Origin: JAJYVT01 sp036796435 | GTDB taxonomy: Bacteria > Actinomycetota > Acidimicrobiia > Acidimicrobiales > RAAP-2 | Assembly: GCA_036796435.1 (NCBI GenBank) | Contig: DAIRCY010000008.1 | Location: 1-48,212, forward strand | Length of the DNA: 48,212 nucleotides | Reading direction: 5' to 3' | Part shown: one piece after another, positions 16,232 through 24,215 of the stretch | How the letters are laid out: every line of letters begins with the position of its first letter | How positions within the stretch are numbered: position 1 is the first letter of the stretch | The notes under the pieces: generated by a model | What the model was told of the DNA's origin: nothing | Databases searched by the model: none | Seen by the model: only the letters and a program-made list of their open reading frames with translations | Made by a program: the position numbers and the translations under genes

Positions 16232-17322
16232 CACCCGCCCCCCTTCGCCGTCTCGGACGGCGGCCAGAACCTGACCCTTCCGACGGTCACCGGGACCTCC
16301 CGTCCGCGGACCACCGCCTCGAGCCGCGCGCCGTCGGCGACGCCGGCATCGGAGTCGATGAACGCCAGCGCGATCCCCCGCTCGAGCATCGGCGAGAAGT
16401 TGCCGCTCGTCACCCGGCCGACCGGGGTTCCCTCCGCCAGCACCTCGGAGCCCTCGCGCGGCGGCTGGCGGCCGTCGGCGACGAGGCCCCGCAACTTGCG
16501 GCGCGGTCCGTCGACGCGCTCGCGCTCGAGCGCGGCGCGCCCCCTGAAGTCTCCCTTGTCCCATCCGACGACCCCGCCGAGCCCCCCCCGGCGGGGGGGG
16601 GTCCCGGGCCCGAGCTCGTGGCCGTGCAAGGGAAAGCCCGCCTCGAGCCGGAGGGTGTCCCGCGCGCCGAGACCGGCCGGCACGACGCCGGCGTCCAGGA
16701 CGGCACCGAAGAACTCGGCCGCGATCTCCGACGGCACGGCGCACTCGACCCCGTCCTCTCCGGTGTACCCGGTCCCGGCCGCGGTGCAGGCGACGCCCTT
16801 CCACTCGAAGGGGGCCACCCGGAAGCGGCCGACCGCGGCCGCGTCGGGGGCGACGGACGACAGCCGCTCGCACGCCCGCGGCCCCTGGACAGCGACGACC
16901 GCACGCGCGGCCGTGGTGTCCACACCCCCGACCGCGGCGACGACACGAGAGGTGTTCGACGCGTTCGGCATGACGTCGAAGACGTCGCCGGCGACCCACC
17001 ACACGATGATGTCGTCGGCGACGGACCCGTCCTCTTCGAGGAGGTGCGTGTACTGCGCGCGGCCCGGACCGATCTTCGAGAGGTCGTTCGTGAGGGTCCG
17101 CTGCAGGTCGTCGAACGCCCCGGGTCCCTCGACTCGGACGGTCCCGAGGTGGCTCACGTCGAACGCGACCGCCTCCTCCCGGCACGCCCGGTGCTCGGCC
17201 ACGGTCCCCGACGGGTATGCAAGCGGCATCTCCCAGCCACCGAACTCGACGAGCTTGGCGCCGAGCGCCGCGTGGACGTCGTAGAGCGCCGTTCGACGCA
17301 GCGGGTCCCCGTCGGCGCTCAT
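16231..17322 (-). CDS. gcvT: Aminomethyltransferase (T-protein) of the glycine cleavage system
   Basis: 363 residues: N-terminal folate-binding domain (GGWEMPLAYPSGTVAEHRACREEAVAFDVSHLG; TLTNDLSKIGPGRAQYTHLL) and C-terminal barrel (GRVTSGNFSPMLERGIALAF). It takes the aminomethyl group from GcvH, releases ammonia and makes methylene-tetrahydrofolate. The ATG lies 62 bases after a nuclease-like gene on the same strand, so the set may be transcribed from the MerR gene onward or from a promoter in this gap. A poly-C stretch near 16587-16600 is an error-prone spot, but the frame stays open. Confidence 0.96.
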   Translation of the reverse strand: MSADGDPLRRTALYDVHAALGAKLVEFGGWEMPLAYPSGTVAEHRACREEAVAFDVSHLGTVRVEGPGAFDDLQRTLTNDLSKIGPGRAQYTHLLEEDGSVADDIIVWWVAGDVFDVMPNASNTSRVVAAVGGVDTTAARAVVAVQGPRACERLSSVAPDAAAVGRFRVAPFEWKGVACTAAGTGYTGEDGVECAVPSEIAAEFFGAVLDAGVVPAGLGARDTLRLEAGFPLHGHELGPGTPPRRGGLGGVVGWDKGDFRGRAALERERVDGPRRKLRGLVADGRQPPREGSEVLAEGTPVGRVTSGNFSPMLERGIALAFIDSDAGVADGARLEAVVRGREVPVTVGRVRFWPPSETAKGGG

Positions 17323-17384
17323 TTGGTGCAGCCTATGTCGAGCGGTGGGCGCGCCCCCGCTTCGAAAGGCGGAATTCCGTGGCG

Positions 17385-17795
17385 CTACGCGGCACCGACG
17401 GCCGCGGGGTCCAAGCCGTGGCGAGCCAGCAGTTCGACGAAGTCACGCTGATAGAGGACGGCGACCTCCACCTCGGGGTACAGCGCGCGCATCCGCCGGA
17501 CCTTGGCGTTCTTGCGGGTCACGAGGCGCTGGTCGGCGGTCGTCATCTCGACGAAACAGCCGAGATCCGGGAGCCAGAAATCCGGCCGGAAGCCGCCGCT
17601 CGGAGAGCCCTGCTCGTCCCAGCGCAAGGTGAACTCGACGGGCTCGTACTCCCAGCGGATCTGGTGCACGTCGAGCAACGCAGCAAAGAGGCGTTCCGAG
17701 GGATGGGCGAAACGGACCCGGCCGGCCGGCGTCGCCGAAGGGTGACGTCGCAGACGGGCGGCGCGCGGCTCGGCCGCCTGCTCTCCCGGGCCCAC
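17385..17795 (-). CDS. Small protein with restriction-endonuclease-like (PD-(D/E)xK) core
   Basis: 136 residues if started at GTG 17795, just after the MerR stop; the frame is open further upstream inside the MerR gene. The central part reads RFAHPSERLFAALLD, FRPDFWLPDLGCFVEMTT and RRMRALYPEVEVAVLYQRDF, resembling Vsr/DUF559-type nuclease folds (conserved acidic residue in RPDFWL, then a beta strand ending in Glu). The usual Lys after the second acidic strand is not obvious, so activity is doubtful. It sits between the Rv1830-like MerR gene and gcvT. The role is unknown. Confidence 0.65.
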   Translation of the reverse strand: MGPGEQAAEPRAARLRRHPSATPAGRVRFAHPSERLFAALLDVHQIRWEYEPVEFTLRWDEQGSPSGGFRPDFWLPDLGCFVEMTTADQRLVTRKNAKVRRMRALYPEVEVAVLYQRDFVELLARHGLDPAAVGAA

Positions 17796-17797
17796 CC

Positions 17798-18352
17798 TCA
17801 GCTCATCCCTCCGCCCGCGTCCGCCGGCATGTCGTGAGCCACGCTGCCGGCCGCCGCCCCGGCGACCGGCGCAGGCGCCTGCCACCCGAGCGGGAGCGCC
17901 GGCTCGTGCAAGCCGCGCAGCTCCACGATCGCGGCGTCGAGCTCGTCGACGACGCCGGAGAGCGGGACGATGTTGAAGACGCCCTGACCACCCGCGAGCA
18001 GGTCCACGATTTCGCCGTTCGTCTGCGCGAGAACCGAGTGGCTCTCGGTGAGGACGAGCTTCGCCGAGGCGAGGTCGACCCCGAGATTCTGACGGAGACA
18101 GTCGACGGCGCGCCGAGCGGACTGGAGCGAGACCCCGGCGTCGAGAAGCTGTTTGATGACCTTCAGCTCGAGCAGGTCCCGGTAGGAGTACAGCCGTTTG
18201 CTGCCGCTGCCGCGGGCGTCGGCGACAGAGGGACGGAGCAGCCCCGTGCGGGCCCAGTAGTCGAGCTGGCGGTAGGTGATCCCGATGAGCTTGCAGACCG
18301 TCGGCCCCCGGTACCCCTCGATGCCTTCCCCTGCCATCACCGTCTCAGCCAT
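17798..18352 (-). CDS. MerR-family transcriptional regulator, Rv1830-like
   Basis: 184 residues from ATG 18352 with GGGAGGG upstream. An N-terminal winged HTH covers about 14-85 (GYRGPTVCKLIGITYRQLDYWARTGLL, GSGSKRLYSYRDLLELKVIKQLLDAG). A C-terminal domain follows (LAQTNGEIVDLLAGGQGVFNIVPL) and closely resembles mycobacterial Rv1830, a conserved actinobacterial regulator without metal-binding cysteines. In mycobacteria it lies between DUF151 and the glycine-cleavage P-protein gene. Here it keeps the gcv side but is 6 kb from DUF151. Probable autoregulation and control of gcv genes are inferences. Confidence 0.9.
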   Translation of the reverse strand: MAETVMAGEGIEGYRGPTVCKLIGITYRQLDYWARTGLLRPSVADARGSGSKRLYSYRDLLELKVIKQLLDAGVSLQSARRAVDCLRQNLGVDLASAKLVLTESHSVLAQTNGEIVDLLAGGQGVFNIVPLSGVVDELDAAIVELRGLHEPALPLGWQAPAPVAGAAAGSVAHDMPADAGGGMS

Positions 18353-18493
18353 CGGGCCCTCCCGTGCAGCTCGTCCGACGAGCCGATGCTAGCCGACGAA
18401 GCACAACGAGGTAGTTACGTTCAGGTGATCTTTTGCGCGGGCCGGCGAGGCCCCGGGTATCGTGTGTGGTGAAAGGGTTCCCTTCTACTTGGA

Positions 18494-18510
18494 TTTAGGC
18501 TTGCCTTAGC
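18494..18510 (+). promoter_or_regulatory. Putative IdeR/DtxR iron box overlapping the FTR1 promoter
   Basis: TTAGGCTTGCCTTA (18495-18508) is a near-perfect inverted repeat (TTAGGC and GCCTTA, two-base spacer) like the core of the actinobacterial iron box (TTAGG...CCTAA). It ends five bases before the FTR1 ATG and contains TAGGCT (18496-18501), a possible -10 element. There is no ribosome site before the ATG, so the mRNA may be nearly leaderless and repressor binding would block the promoter directly. Confidence 0.6.
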
Positions 18511-18513
18511 GCG

Positions 18514-19371
18514 ATGCTCGCGACCTTCGTGATCTTCCTCCGAGAAGGCGTCGAGGCCTCGATGATCGTCTCGATCCTCCTCGCCTACCTCGACCGGATC
18601 GGCCAGCGGCGCCACTTCCGCGACGTCGTCGTGGGAGTCGGCGCGGCCATCGCGCTCATGCTCGGGGGCGGGATCGCCGCGTACCTCCTCTTGAAGTCGT
18701 ACGCCGGCTCGCGGGTCCAGACGATCTTCGAGACGGTCACCTACCTGCTCGCCGCGGTGGTGCTGACCTACATGACGTTCTGGATGCAGCACCATGCTCG
18801 GAGTCTCTCGTCGGAGCTCCGGAGCAGGGCGGCGGACGCGCTCGACGGGAAGGCACGGTGGGGCCTCGGACTCCTCGCCTTCCAGGCGGTCGGCCGCGAA
18901 GGGCTCGAGACCGTCGTCTTCACCCTCGCCATCGTCTTCGCCTCGCACGGGAAGGGCGTGCTCGCCGGCGGCGCGGGTGGCCTCGCGCTCTCCCTCGTGC
19001 TCGCCTTCGCCATGTACCGGCTCGGGACCAAGATCAACGTCGGGCGGTTCTTCACGATCGTCGGCGTCCTCTTGATGGTCTTCGCCGCAGGGCTCCTCGC
19101 CGACGCCGTCGAGAACCTCCAGCAGCTCGGCTGGCTCCCCGCCCTCGGCCCGCACCTGTGGAACACCTCGGGGGCGCTCTCGGAGAACAGCTCCGTCGGT
19201 GACGTGTTCCACACCTTCTTCGGCTATGCGGACCGGCCGACCGCAGCCCAGCTGATCGTCTACGTCGTCTATCTTGTCGCCGCCGTGGCCTTCTTCTGGA
19301 GGGGGCGCCGCGGGCAACGCAAGCCGCCAACCACGACGGCAACACGCGCGCAGGCCGCCCGGGCGTCCTGA
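18514..19371 (+). CDS. efeU: FTR1-family high-affinity iron permease
   Basis: 285 residues, seven predicted helices. Both REGxE iron-passage motifs are present: FLREGVEASM (about 8-17) and GREGLETVVF (about 127-136). It imports iron through the cytoplasmic membrane, usually with the ferroxidase-like partners EfeO and EfeB, neither of which is in the window. The C-terminal tail is short and basic. It is transcribed alone, ends 10 bases from convergent thiG, and probably is induced by iron shortage through the upstream iron box. Confidence 0.92.
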   Translation: MLATFVIFLREGVEASMIVSILLAYLDRIGQRRHFRDVVVGVGAAIALMLGGGIAAYLLLKSYAGSRVQTIFETVTYLLAAVVLTYMTFWMQHHARSLSSELRSRAADALDGKARWGLGLLAFQAVGREGLETVVFTLAIVFASHGKGVLAGGAGGLALSLVLAFAMYRLGTKINVGRFFTIVGVLLMVFAAGLLADAVENLQQLGWLPALGPHLWNTSGALSENSSVGDVFHTFFGYADRPTAAQLIVYVVYLVAAVAFFWRGRRGQRKPPTTTATRAQAARAS

Positions 19372-19381
19372 GCGGGCCGCG

Positions 19382-20188
19382 TCAGGTGGCGAGGAGGCCC
19401 TCCCACGGGCTCGACGCATGGGCGTGGAAGCGGGGGGGGATGCGCCCGGCGCGACACGAGAGCCACCCGGCCTCGACCGCGAGCGCCATCGCCCGGGCCA
19501 TCGCCGCAGGGTCCTCGGCACGGTTGACCGCCGAGGCGACGAGCACTGCGTCACAACCGAGCTCCATCGCGCGCGCGGCGTCCGAGGCGGTCCCTATCCC
19601 GGCGTCGAGGACGACCGGCACGGACACCGTCTCGCGCAGCAGGGCGAGATTGTGGGGGTTGCGGATGCCGAGCCCCGTCCCGATCGGCGAGCCCGCCGGC
19701 ATCACCGCCGCGCACCCCACTTGTTCGAGCCGGTGGGCGAGGACCGGATCGTCCGTCGTGTAGGGCAGCACGACGAAGCCGTCCTCGGCGAGCTGCTCGG
19801 CGGCCGCGAGGAGCTCCGCGCCGTCGGGGAGGAGCGTGCGGTCGTCGCCGATGACCTCGAGCTTGATCCAGTCGGTCTCGAATGCTTCGCGTGCCAGCTT
19901 CGCGGTGAGCACCGCGTCGGCTGCGGTGAAGCACCCGGCGGTGTTCGGCAGGATGCGCAGGCCGCGCTTCGCGAGGAGCTCGACCAGCCCGCCTGGGGCG
20001 GAGGGGTCGACCCGGCGGACGGCGACCGTCGCGATCTGCGAGCCGGACGCCTCGATGGCAGCCTCGAGTGCCGCCAGGCTCGTCATCCCGCCCGTGCCGA
20101 GGAAGAGGCGGGAGCCGATCTGCTCCCCCGCGACGACGAGGGGTGGCAGGGCGGGGCGTGGCAGCGCGGGGTTCGAGACGTCCACCAT
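19382..20188 (-). CDS. thiG: Thiazole synthase
   Basis: 268 residues with the ThiG TIM barrel: SRLFLGTGGMTSLAALEAAIEASG, the Schiff-base lysine in DWIKLEVIGDDRTLLPD, MPAGSPIGTGLGIRNPHNL, and the C-terminal DAGIGTASDAARAMELGCDAVL phosphate site. It makes the thiazole phosphate of thiamine from DXP, ThiS-thiocarboxylate and dehydroglycine. thiS, thiO/H and thiF are not adjacent. TACGAT lies seven bases before the ATG with no Shine-Dalgarno sequence, so the mRNA is probably leaderless. It is divergent from thiD. Confidence 0.95.
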   Translation of the reverse strand: MVDVSNPALPRPALPPLVVAGEQIGSRLFLGTGGMTSLAALEAAIEASGSQIATVAVRRVDPSAPGGLVELLAKRGLRILPNTAGCFTAADAVLTAKLAREAFETDWIKLEVIGDDRTLLPDGAELLAAAEQLAEDGFVVLPYTTDDPVLAHRLEQVGCAAVMPAGSPIGTGLGIRNPHNLALLRETVSVPVVLDAGIGTASDAARAMELGCDAVLVASAVNRAEDPAAMARAMALAVEAGWLSCRAGRIPPRFHAHASSPWEGLLAT

Positions 20189-20250
20189 CGAAGCGATCGT
20201 ACCCGGCCCCGAATTTGGCGTCCCCGCGGCTCCGACTAGCGTCTTTCTCG
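20189..20250. promoter_or_regulatory. Divergent leaderless promoters of thiG and thiD
   Basis: The 62-base gap carries TACGAT on the minus strand (20196-20201, seven bases from thiG ATG) and TAGCGT on the plus strand (20237-20242, eight bases from thiD ATG). Only 35 bases separate the two -10 elements, so polymerase sites overlap. I see no TPP-riboswitch signature, and the space is too small for one. Confidence 0.5.
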
Positions 20251-21111
20251 ATGACTCCCAAGGTGGCGTTGACCATCGCGGGCTCGGATTCCGGTGGCGG
20301 TGCCGGTATACAAGCCGACCTCAAGACCTTCGGGGCCCTCGGCGTCTACGGCACGACCGCCATCACTGCGGTGACCGCGCAGCACACCGCCGCCGTCCTG
20401 CGGGTCCTTGCCCTCGACCCCGACACCGTGCTCGCGCAGGTCCACGCCGTCCTCGCCGACCTGCCGCCGGTCGCCGTGAAGACCGGAATGCTCGCCACCC
20501 CCGACATCGTGAAGGGCGTCGCTGACATCGCCGCCCGGGGCCTTTTGCCCAACCTGGTGGTCGACCCCGTCCTCGTCTCGACGAGCGGCCACTCGCTCAT
20601 GGACACAGGCGGGGTCCATGCCTATCGGGAGCTTCTCTTCCCTTCCGCCACCGTCGTGACGCCGAACCTGCGTGAGGGTGCCCTGCTCACGGGTGTCGAC
20701 GTCCGCGATCTGGTCACGGTGGAGGCCATGGCCGAGGTCGCAGAGACGCTCCGGCGGCTCGGCCCGCACACCGTGGTGTTGAAGGGCGGTCATATGCAGG
20801 GCGAGTTTTCCGCCGACGTCGTTGCCGGTCCCGGCGGGGCGGTCGTCCTCGACTCCTCGCGCATCGACACCGTCAACGACCATGGCACGGGCTGCAGCCT
20901 GTCGGCGGCGATCGCGGCGTACCTCGCGCTCGGCTCGAGCCCGATGGAAGCGATCGAGCGCGCCAAGTCCTACGTGCACCGCGCGCTGTCGGGCGCGTCG
21001 CGCTGGCGCCTCGGGAGCGGCCACGGTCCGATCGACCACTTCGGGTGGAGCGGCGGCGCCGAGGCGTGCCCCGACGGCCCCACGAGACCGGGCGCCGACC
21101 GGCGGCGGTGA
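20251..21111 (+). CDS. thiD: Hydroxymethylpyrimidine/phosphomethylpyrimidine kinase
   Basis: 286 residues from ATG 20251 (the frame is open upstream to 20068, inside thiG, and is not used). Ribokinase-fold ThiD motifs: LTIAGSDSGGGAGIQADLKT at the start, VAVKTGMLAT, VVDPVLVSTSGHSLMD, and the anion hole NDHGTGCSLSAAIAAYLALG with the catalytic Asp/Gly-Thr-Gly-Cys. It phosphorylates HMP and HMP-P to HMP-PP in thiamine synthesis. The stop overlaps the next start by GTGA. Confidence 0.95.
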   Translation: MTPKVALTIAGSDSGGGAGIQADLKTFGALGVYGTTAITAVTAQHTAAVLRVLALDPDTVLAQVHAVLADLPPVAVKTGMLATPDIVKGVADIAARGLLPNLVVDPVLVSTSGHSLMDTGGVHAYRELLFPSATVVTPNLREGALLTGVDVRDLVTVEAMAEVAETLRRLGPHTVVLKGGHMQGEFSADVVAGPGGAVVLDSSRIDTVNDHGTGCSLSAAIAAYLALGSSPMEAIERAKSYVHRALSGASRWRLGSGHGPIDHFGWSGGAEACPDGPTRPGADRRR

Positions 21112-21152
21112 ACCAGGCCGCCGTGAACCAGGCCGCCGTGAACCAGGCCGCG
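21108..21152 (+). repeat. Three tandem 15-bp units at a coupled start codon
   Basis: GTGAACCAGGCCGCC at 21108 and 21123, and the same with a final G at 21138; a decayed unit is at 21168. The first unit includes the thiD stop. In-frame gain or loss of units keeps the downstream protein intact. Confidence 0.9.
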
Positions 21153-21758
21153 GGCGGCCCGGCCGCGGCGAACCAGGCGGCGGCCGACCCCCCCAGGCGC
21201 ACGGCCGGGCCGAGCCTCCGCCCTGCGCTGATCGTCGTCGGCCTCGCGCTTTTCCTTGTCCTCCTCTTCGGCATCGGCGCCGCGCTGACCTCCACCCCCT
21301 CGTCGAAGCCGGCGTCACGGAGCCACGTGAAGGGGTCGCACCTCGTCGCGGTGCCGGCGGCGGCGGCGCTCCGTCCGATCGAGATCCTCGGGACACCTCC
21401 CGCCGACGTCCTCGACGCGCTCGTGCTCCCCGAGGGGGCGCGCAAGATCTCGGTCACCCGCTGGAGCGGCTCGACACAGTTCTCCGGGAAGATGTCGTTC
21501 CGGGTGCGTGCGACCCAGGCGGCACTCGTCGGGTTCTTCCGCACTGAGCTGCACGGCGCGGGATGGTCGAACCTGAGCGTCGGTGCCGCCCGCGGGACGC
21601 CGGGCGCGACCGAGGTCCTCGCACAGCGGGCGAGCTCCGACGGCTGGTTCTGGGAGGCCGGGTTCGTCGTCTTCCCGACGACGTTCGGCCATGGGGCAAC
21701 GGGCGCCGACGTGACCCGTTTCTCACTCGACCTCTACGAGGTCCCCGACGCCACCTGA
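21108..21758 (+). CDS. Hypothetical membrane-anchored protein with N-terminal 15-bp repeats
   Basis: 216 residues from GTG 21108, overlapping the thiD stop (GTGA). The first residues are VNQAA three times, then a degenerate ANQAA. One transmembrane helix (LRPALIVVGLALFLVLLFG, about 42-60) precedes a probably extracytoplasmic domain (RPIEILGTPPADVLDALVLPEGARKI ... FSGKMSFRVRATQAALVGFFRTEL ... FSLDLYEVPDAT). I recognise no named family. Each repeat supplies a GTG, so three in-frame starts are available. The end overlaps the convergent GT87-like gene by 25 bases. Confidence 0.7.
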   Translation: MNQAAVNQAAVNQAAGGPAAANQAAADPPRRTAGPSLRPALIVVGLALFLVLLFGIGAALTSTPSSKPASRSHVKGSHLVAVPAAAALRPIEILGTPPADVLDALVLPEGARKISVTRWSGSTQFSGKMSFRVRATQAALVGFFRTELHGAGWSNLSVGAARGTPGATEVLAQRASSDGWFWEAGFVVFPTTFGHGATGADVTRFSLDLYEVPDAT

Positions 21759-23119
21759 CCCGCCACGAGCGGTGCCGTGAGCAGGCCCGCCGGTTCGCGT
21801 TCTTCGCGGAACAGCACCCCTCCCCACACGAAGAAGTCGACGGGGTAGAGCAGGTAGCCGACACGGGTTGCCGGGGCGAACACGATGGCGACGAGCATGA
21901 TCCATCCGGCGAGCATGCAGATCTCCGCCACGGTCGACGGCGGCCGGCGCCAGAGCCGCACCACCACCAACATGCCCCCGACGAGCGCGACCGCAATGGG
22001 CAGCGCGGTGTGCAACCACGGCAGCTCGGTCACGAGAACGTGGCCGGGAAGGTTGCTCGCGGCGGGTGACGGGACGCCAGAGAGCCCGAGCGGGAAGAGG
22101 ATCGCGTTGTCGTAGAAGGCACGTGCTTCGGAGAGCGCGAACGGGGCGATGATCGGTCCCGCGACCGCCACGATCCCGAGCAGCATGCGACCCGGCGCAC
22201 GGCGGCCGGCCCGATCTCGAGCGCAGAAGAGCGCGAGCGCGGCCAGTGGCCACGCGGTGAACTTCATCGCCGAGACCACGCCGAGCACGATGCCGCTCCA
22301 CCCGGGGCGGCGGCGCTGGGCAAGCACCATGGCGAGGAGCAAGAACGCGACGACCGCCACGTCGTCGCCCCACCCCGCGAGGGGCAGCGCGGCGGTCGGC
22401 AGCACCGTGAGGAACTGGAGCGCGCGGACCTTGCGGTCCCTCGACACGTCGAGAAGGAGCAGCGCGGCGCCCACCACGATGAGCGTGACGATGCTGAACA
22501 GGACGCGGGTGGCGGTGAGCCTCACCGGCCCCTTGCCGATGTTCGGCAACCCGAAGGCCGTCATGAGCGGCAGGTAGGGGAAGAACGACTCGAAGGTGGG
22601 CTCGCCGCGCACCGCTGCGTGCACCCGGCCGTCCCGCACGGTCGCCGCATAGAGATGCTGGCCGTGGAAGAGCCGGTGTGACGCTTGCGCGATCACGACG
22701 ACTTCGGGGGCCACGTGGGAGGTCGTCGGGCCCTCGTGGCTGAGCGCGGCCTCGGCAGCGAGCGGCGCGAGCGTCGCCCCGACGAGCAGGAAGAGGAGGA
22801 TCCACACACGGGCCGGACCCCAGTGCGGCGCGCGGCGCTCCGACGACCCCGCCGTCTTCCGGCGGCCGATCCACGCCGACGCGACGGCAGCGCCCGCGTA
22901 GGGCCCGAGCGCCAGCCACGCCCAGTCGCGCTCGAACGCGAGTCCACCGAAGAGTCCGGTCAAAAGCGCGAACAACGCCCCCAGGCCGTAGAGGATCGCG
23001 TCGCCCCCTTCGGGGCCCCACGCGGTCATGAGCGTCGTCGCGAGACGACGCGTCGCCGACTCGACGGCCCGCGAGCGCGTCGCGACCCGCTCTGCACGCC
23101 GCGCAATACGGACGAGCAC
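21734..23119 (-). CDS. Polytopic membrane protein, GT87/DUF2029-like mannosyltransferase candidate
   Basis: 461 residues from GTG 23119, chosen because GAGGGG lies six bases upstream; GTG 23179 is an alternative. About eleven hydrophobic helices. The stretch RLFHGQHLYAATVRDG ... FESFFPYLPLMTAFGLPNIG resembles the luminal loop of GT87/GT39-type, polyprenyl-phosphate-sugar-dependent transferases, followed by LLLAMVLAQRRRPGWSGIVLGVVSAMKFTAWPL and FALSEARAFYDNAILFP. The expected activity would be transfer of a sugar from a lipid donor on the outer face of the membrane. Family assignment is moderate. Divergent from the AcuI-like gene, with overlapping promoter space. Confidence 0.6.
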   Translation of the reverse strand: MLVRIARRAERVATRSRAVESATRRLATTLMTAWGPEGGDAILYGLGALFALLTGLFGGLAFERDWAWLALGPYAGAAVASAWIGRRKTAGSSERRAPHWGPARVWILLFLLVGATLAPLAAEAALSHEGPTTSHVAPEVVVIAQASHRLFHGQHLYAATVRDGRVHAAVRGEPTFESFFPYLPLMTAFGLPNIGKGPVRLTATRVLFSIVTLIVVGAALLLLDVSRDRKVRALQFLTVLPTAALPLAGWGDDVAVVAFLLLAMVLAQRRRPGWSGIVLGVVSAMKFTAWPLAALALFCARDRAGRRAPGRMLLGIVAVAGPIIAPFALSEARAFYDNAILFPLGLSGVPSPAASNLPGHVLVTELPWLHTALPIAVALVGGMLVVVRLWRRPPSTVAEICMLAGWIMLVAIVFAPATRVGYLLYPVDFFVWGGVLFREEREPAGLLTAPLVAGQVASGTS

Positions 23120-23215
23120 GGCGGACCCCTCGGCGGGGGCGGCGTCGGAGGATCCTGATCGCGAGGCGACGTAGCCCACCTCGTGCCACGATAGTCGCCC
23201 CACCCCCGATGGCCC

Positions 23216-23221
23216 TACAGT
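23216..23221 (+). promoter_or_regulatory. Probable -10 element of a leaderless acuI-like mRNA
   Basis: TACAGT six bases before GTG 23228; no Shine-Dalgarno sequence is present. Confidence 0.4.
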
Positions 23222-23227
23222 TGCGAT

Positions 23228-24214
23228 GTGAGCTGGGAAGCTTTCGTTGCGACCCGCGTCGACGACGCGGTGCACACGGCAGTGCGGGAGCTGGACGACT
23301 CCGAGCTCGGTGAGGACGAGGTGCTCGTCGAGGTCCAGTGGTCGGCCGTCAACTACAAGGACGCGATGGTGACGATGCCGGGCAACCGCGTCGCCCGCCG
23401 CTCGCCGCTCGTGCCCGGCGTCGACCTCGCCGGCCGGGTGCTCGAGAGCCTGGACGGCCGGCTCCCCGCCGGCACCGAGGTGCTCGTGCACGGCTACGAC
23501 CTCGGGGTCGGGCACCACGGGGGCTTCGCCACGAGAGCGCGTGTGCCCGCCACATGGGTGGTCCCCCTCCCCCCGGGGCTCACCACCCGACGGGCAGCGG
23601 CGATCGGGACTGCCGGGTTCACCGCGGTCCTGTCCATGGACAAGCTCCGGCGGGTCGGCCTCGAGCCCGGCGACGGCCCGGTCCTCGTGACCGGCGCGAC
23701 CGGCGGCGTGGGCAGCATGGCCGTCGCGGTGCTCGCCAGGGCGGGCTTCGAGGTGGTCGCGAGCACCGGCAAGGCAACCGAGCACGACTACCTGCGCGGG
23801 CTCGGCGCCTCGCGTGTCGTGGGCCGCGACGGCGTCGCCGACTCCGCCCGAGTGCTCTCGAGCGAGCAGTGGGCGGGTGCGGTCGACTGCGTCGGCGGCG
23901 ACACGCTGGCGGCGGTGCTGCGCGCGATGCGCTACGGAGGCGCGGTCGCGGCGAGCGGGCTCACCGCGGGACAGAAACTCGAGACGACGGTCTACCCGTT
24001 CATCGTGCGCGGCGTCTCGCTGCTCGGCGTCGACTCGGTCCAGACGCCGATCGAGGAACGTCGTCGGATCTGGACGACCATCCAAGAGGTCCTGCCGCCG
24101 GAGACGATCGATGTGATGGTGGCGTCGGAGATCGGCCTGCGCGGCCTCGACGCTGTCCTTTCAGACGTGCTCGCCGCGCGCGTACGCGGCCGGGTCCTGG
24201 TTCGGCCCGGATGA
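23228..24214 (+). CDS. AcuI/YhdH-family NADPH-dependent quinone/acryloyl-CoA reductase
   Basis: 328 residues of the zinc-free MDR family. N-terminal GroES-like domain (VEVQWSAVNYKDAMV, PLVPGVDLAGRV, VLVHGYDLGVGHHGGFA) and a Rossmann domain with VLVTGATGGVGSMAVAVLARAG (about 155-175), then VGGDTLAAVLRAMRYGGAVAASGLTAG. The YDLG-H-GG pattern is typical of YhdH/AcuI, which reduce acryloyl-CoA to propionyl-CoA. The physiological substrate here is not certain. Ends one base before the convergent DUF151 gene. Confidence 0.9.
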   Translation: MSWEAFVATRVDDAVHTAVRELDDSELGEDEVLVEVQWSAVNYKDAMVTMPGNRVARRSPLVPGVDLAGRVLESLDGRLPAGTEVLVHGYDLGVGHHGGFATRARVPATWVVPLPPGLTTRRAAAIGTAGFTAVLSMDKLRRVGLEPGDGPVLVTGATGGVGSMAVAVLARAGFEVVASTGKATEHDYLRGLGASRVVGRDGVADSARVLSSEQWAGAVDCVGGDTLAAVLRAMRYGGAVAASGLTAGQKLETTVYPFIVRGVSLLGVDSVQTPIEERRRIWTTIQEVLPPETIDVMVASEIGLRGLDAVLSDVLAARVRGRVLVRPG

Positions 24215-24215
24215 T

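Noticed and set aside
16587..16600. Frameshift in gcvT at the poly-C tract
   Set aside because: The gcvT frame remains open and conserved on both sides of the tract.
14786..17284. 832-codon plus-strand open frame across the gcv genes
   Set aside because: Antisense to three conserved, coupled gcv genes; low-complexity, no family features.
20189..20250. TPP riboswitch upstream of thiG or thiD
   Set aside because: The gap is 62 bases and lacks the CTGAGA and ACCTGA-type conserved blocks.
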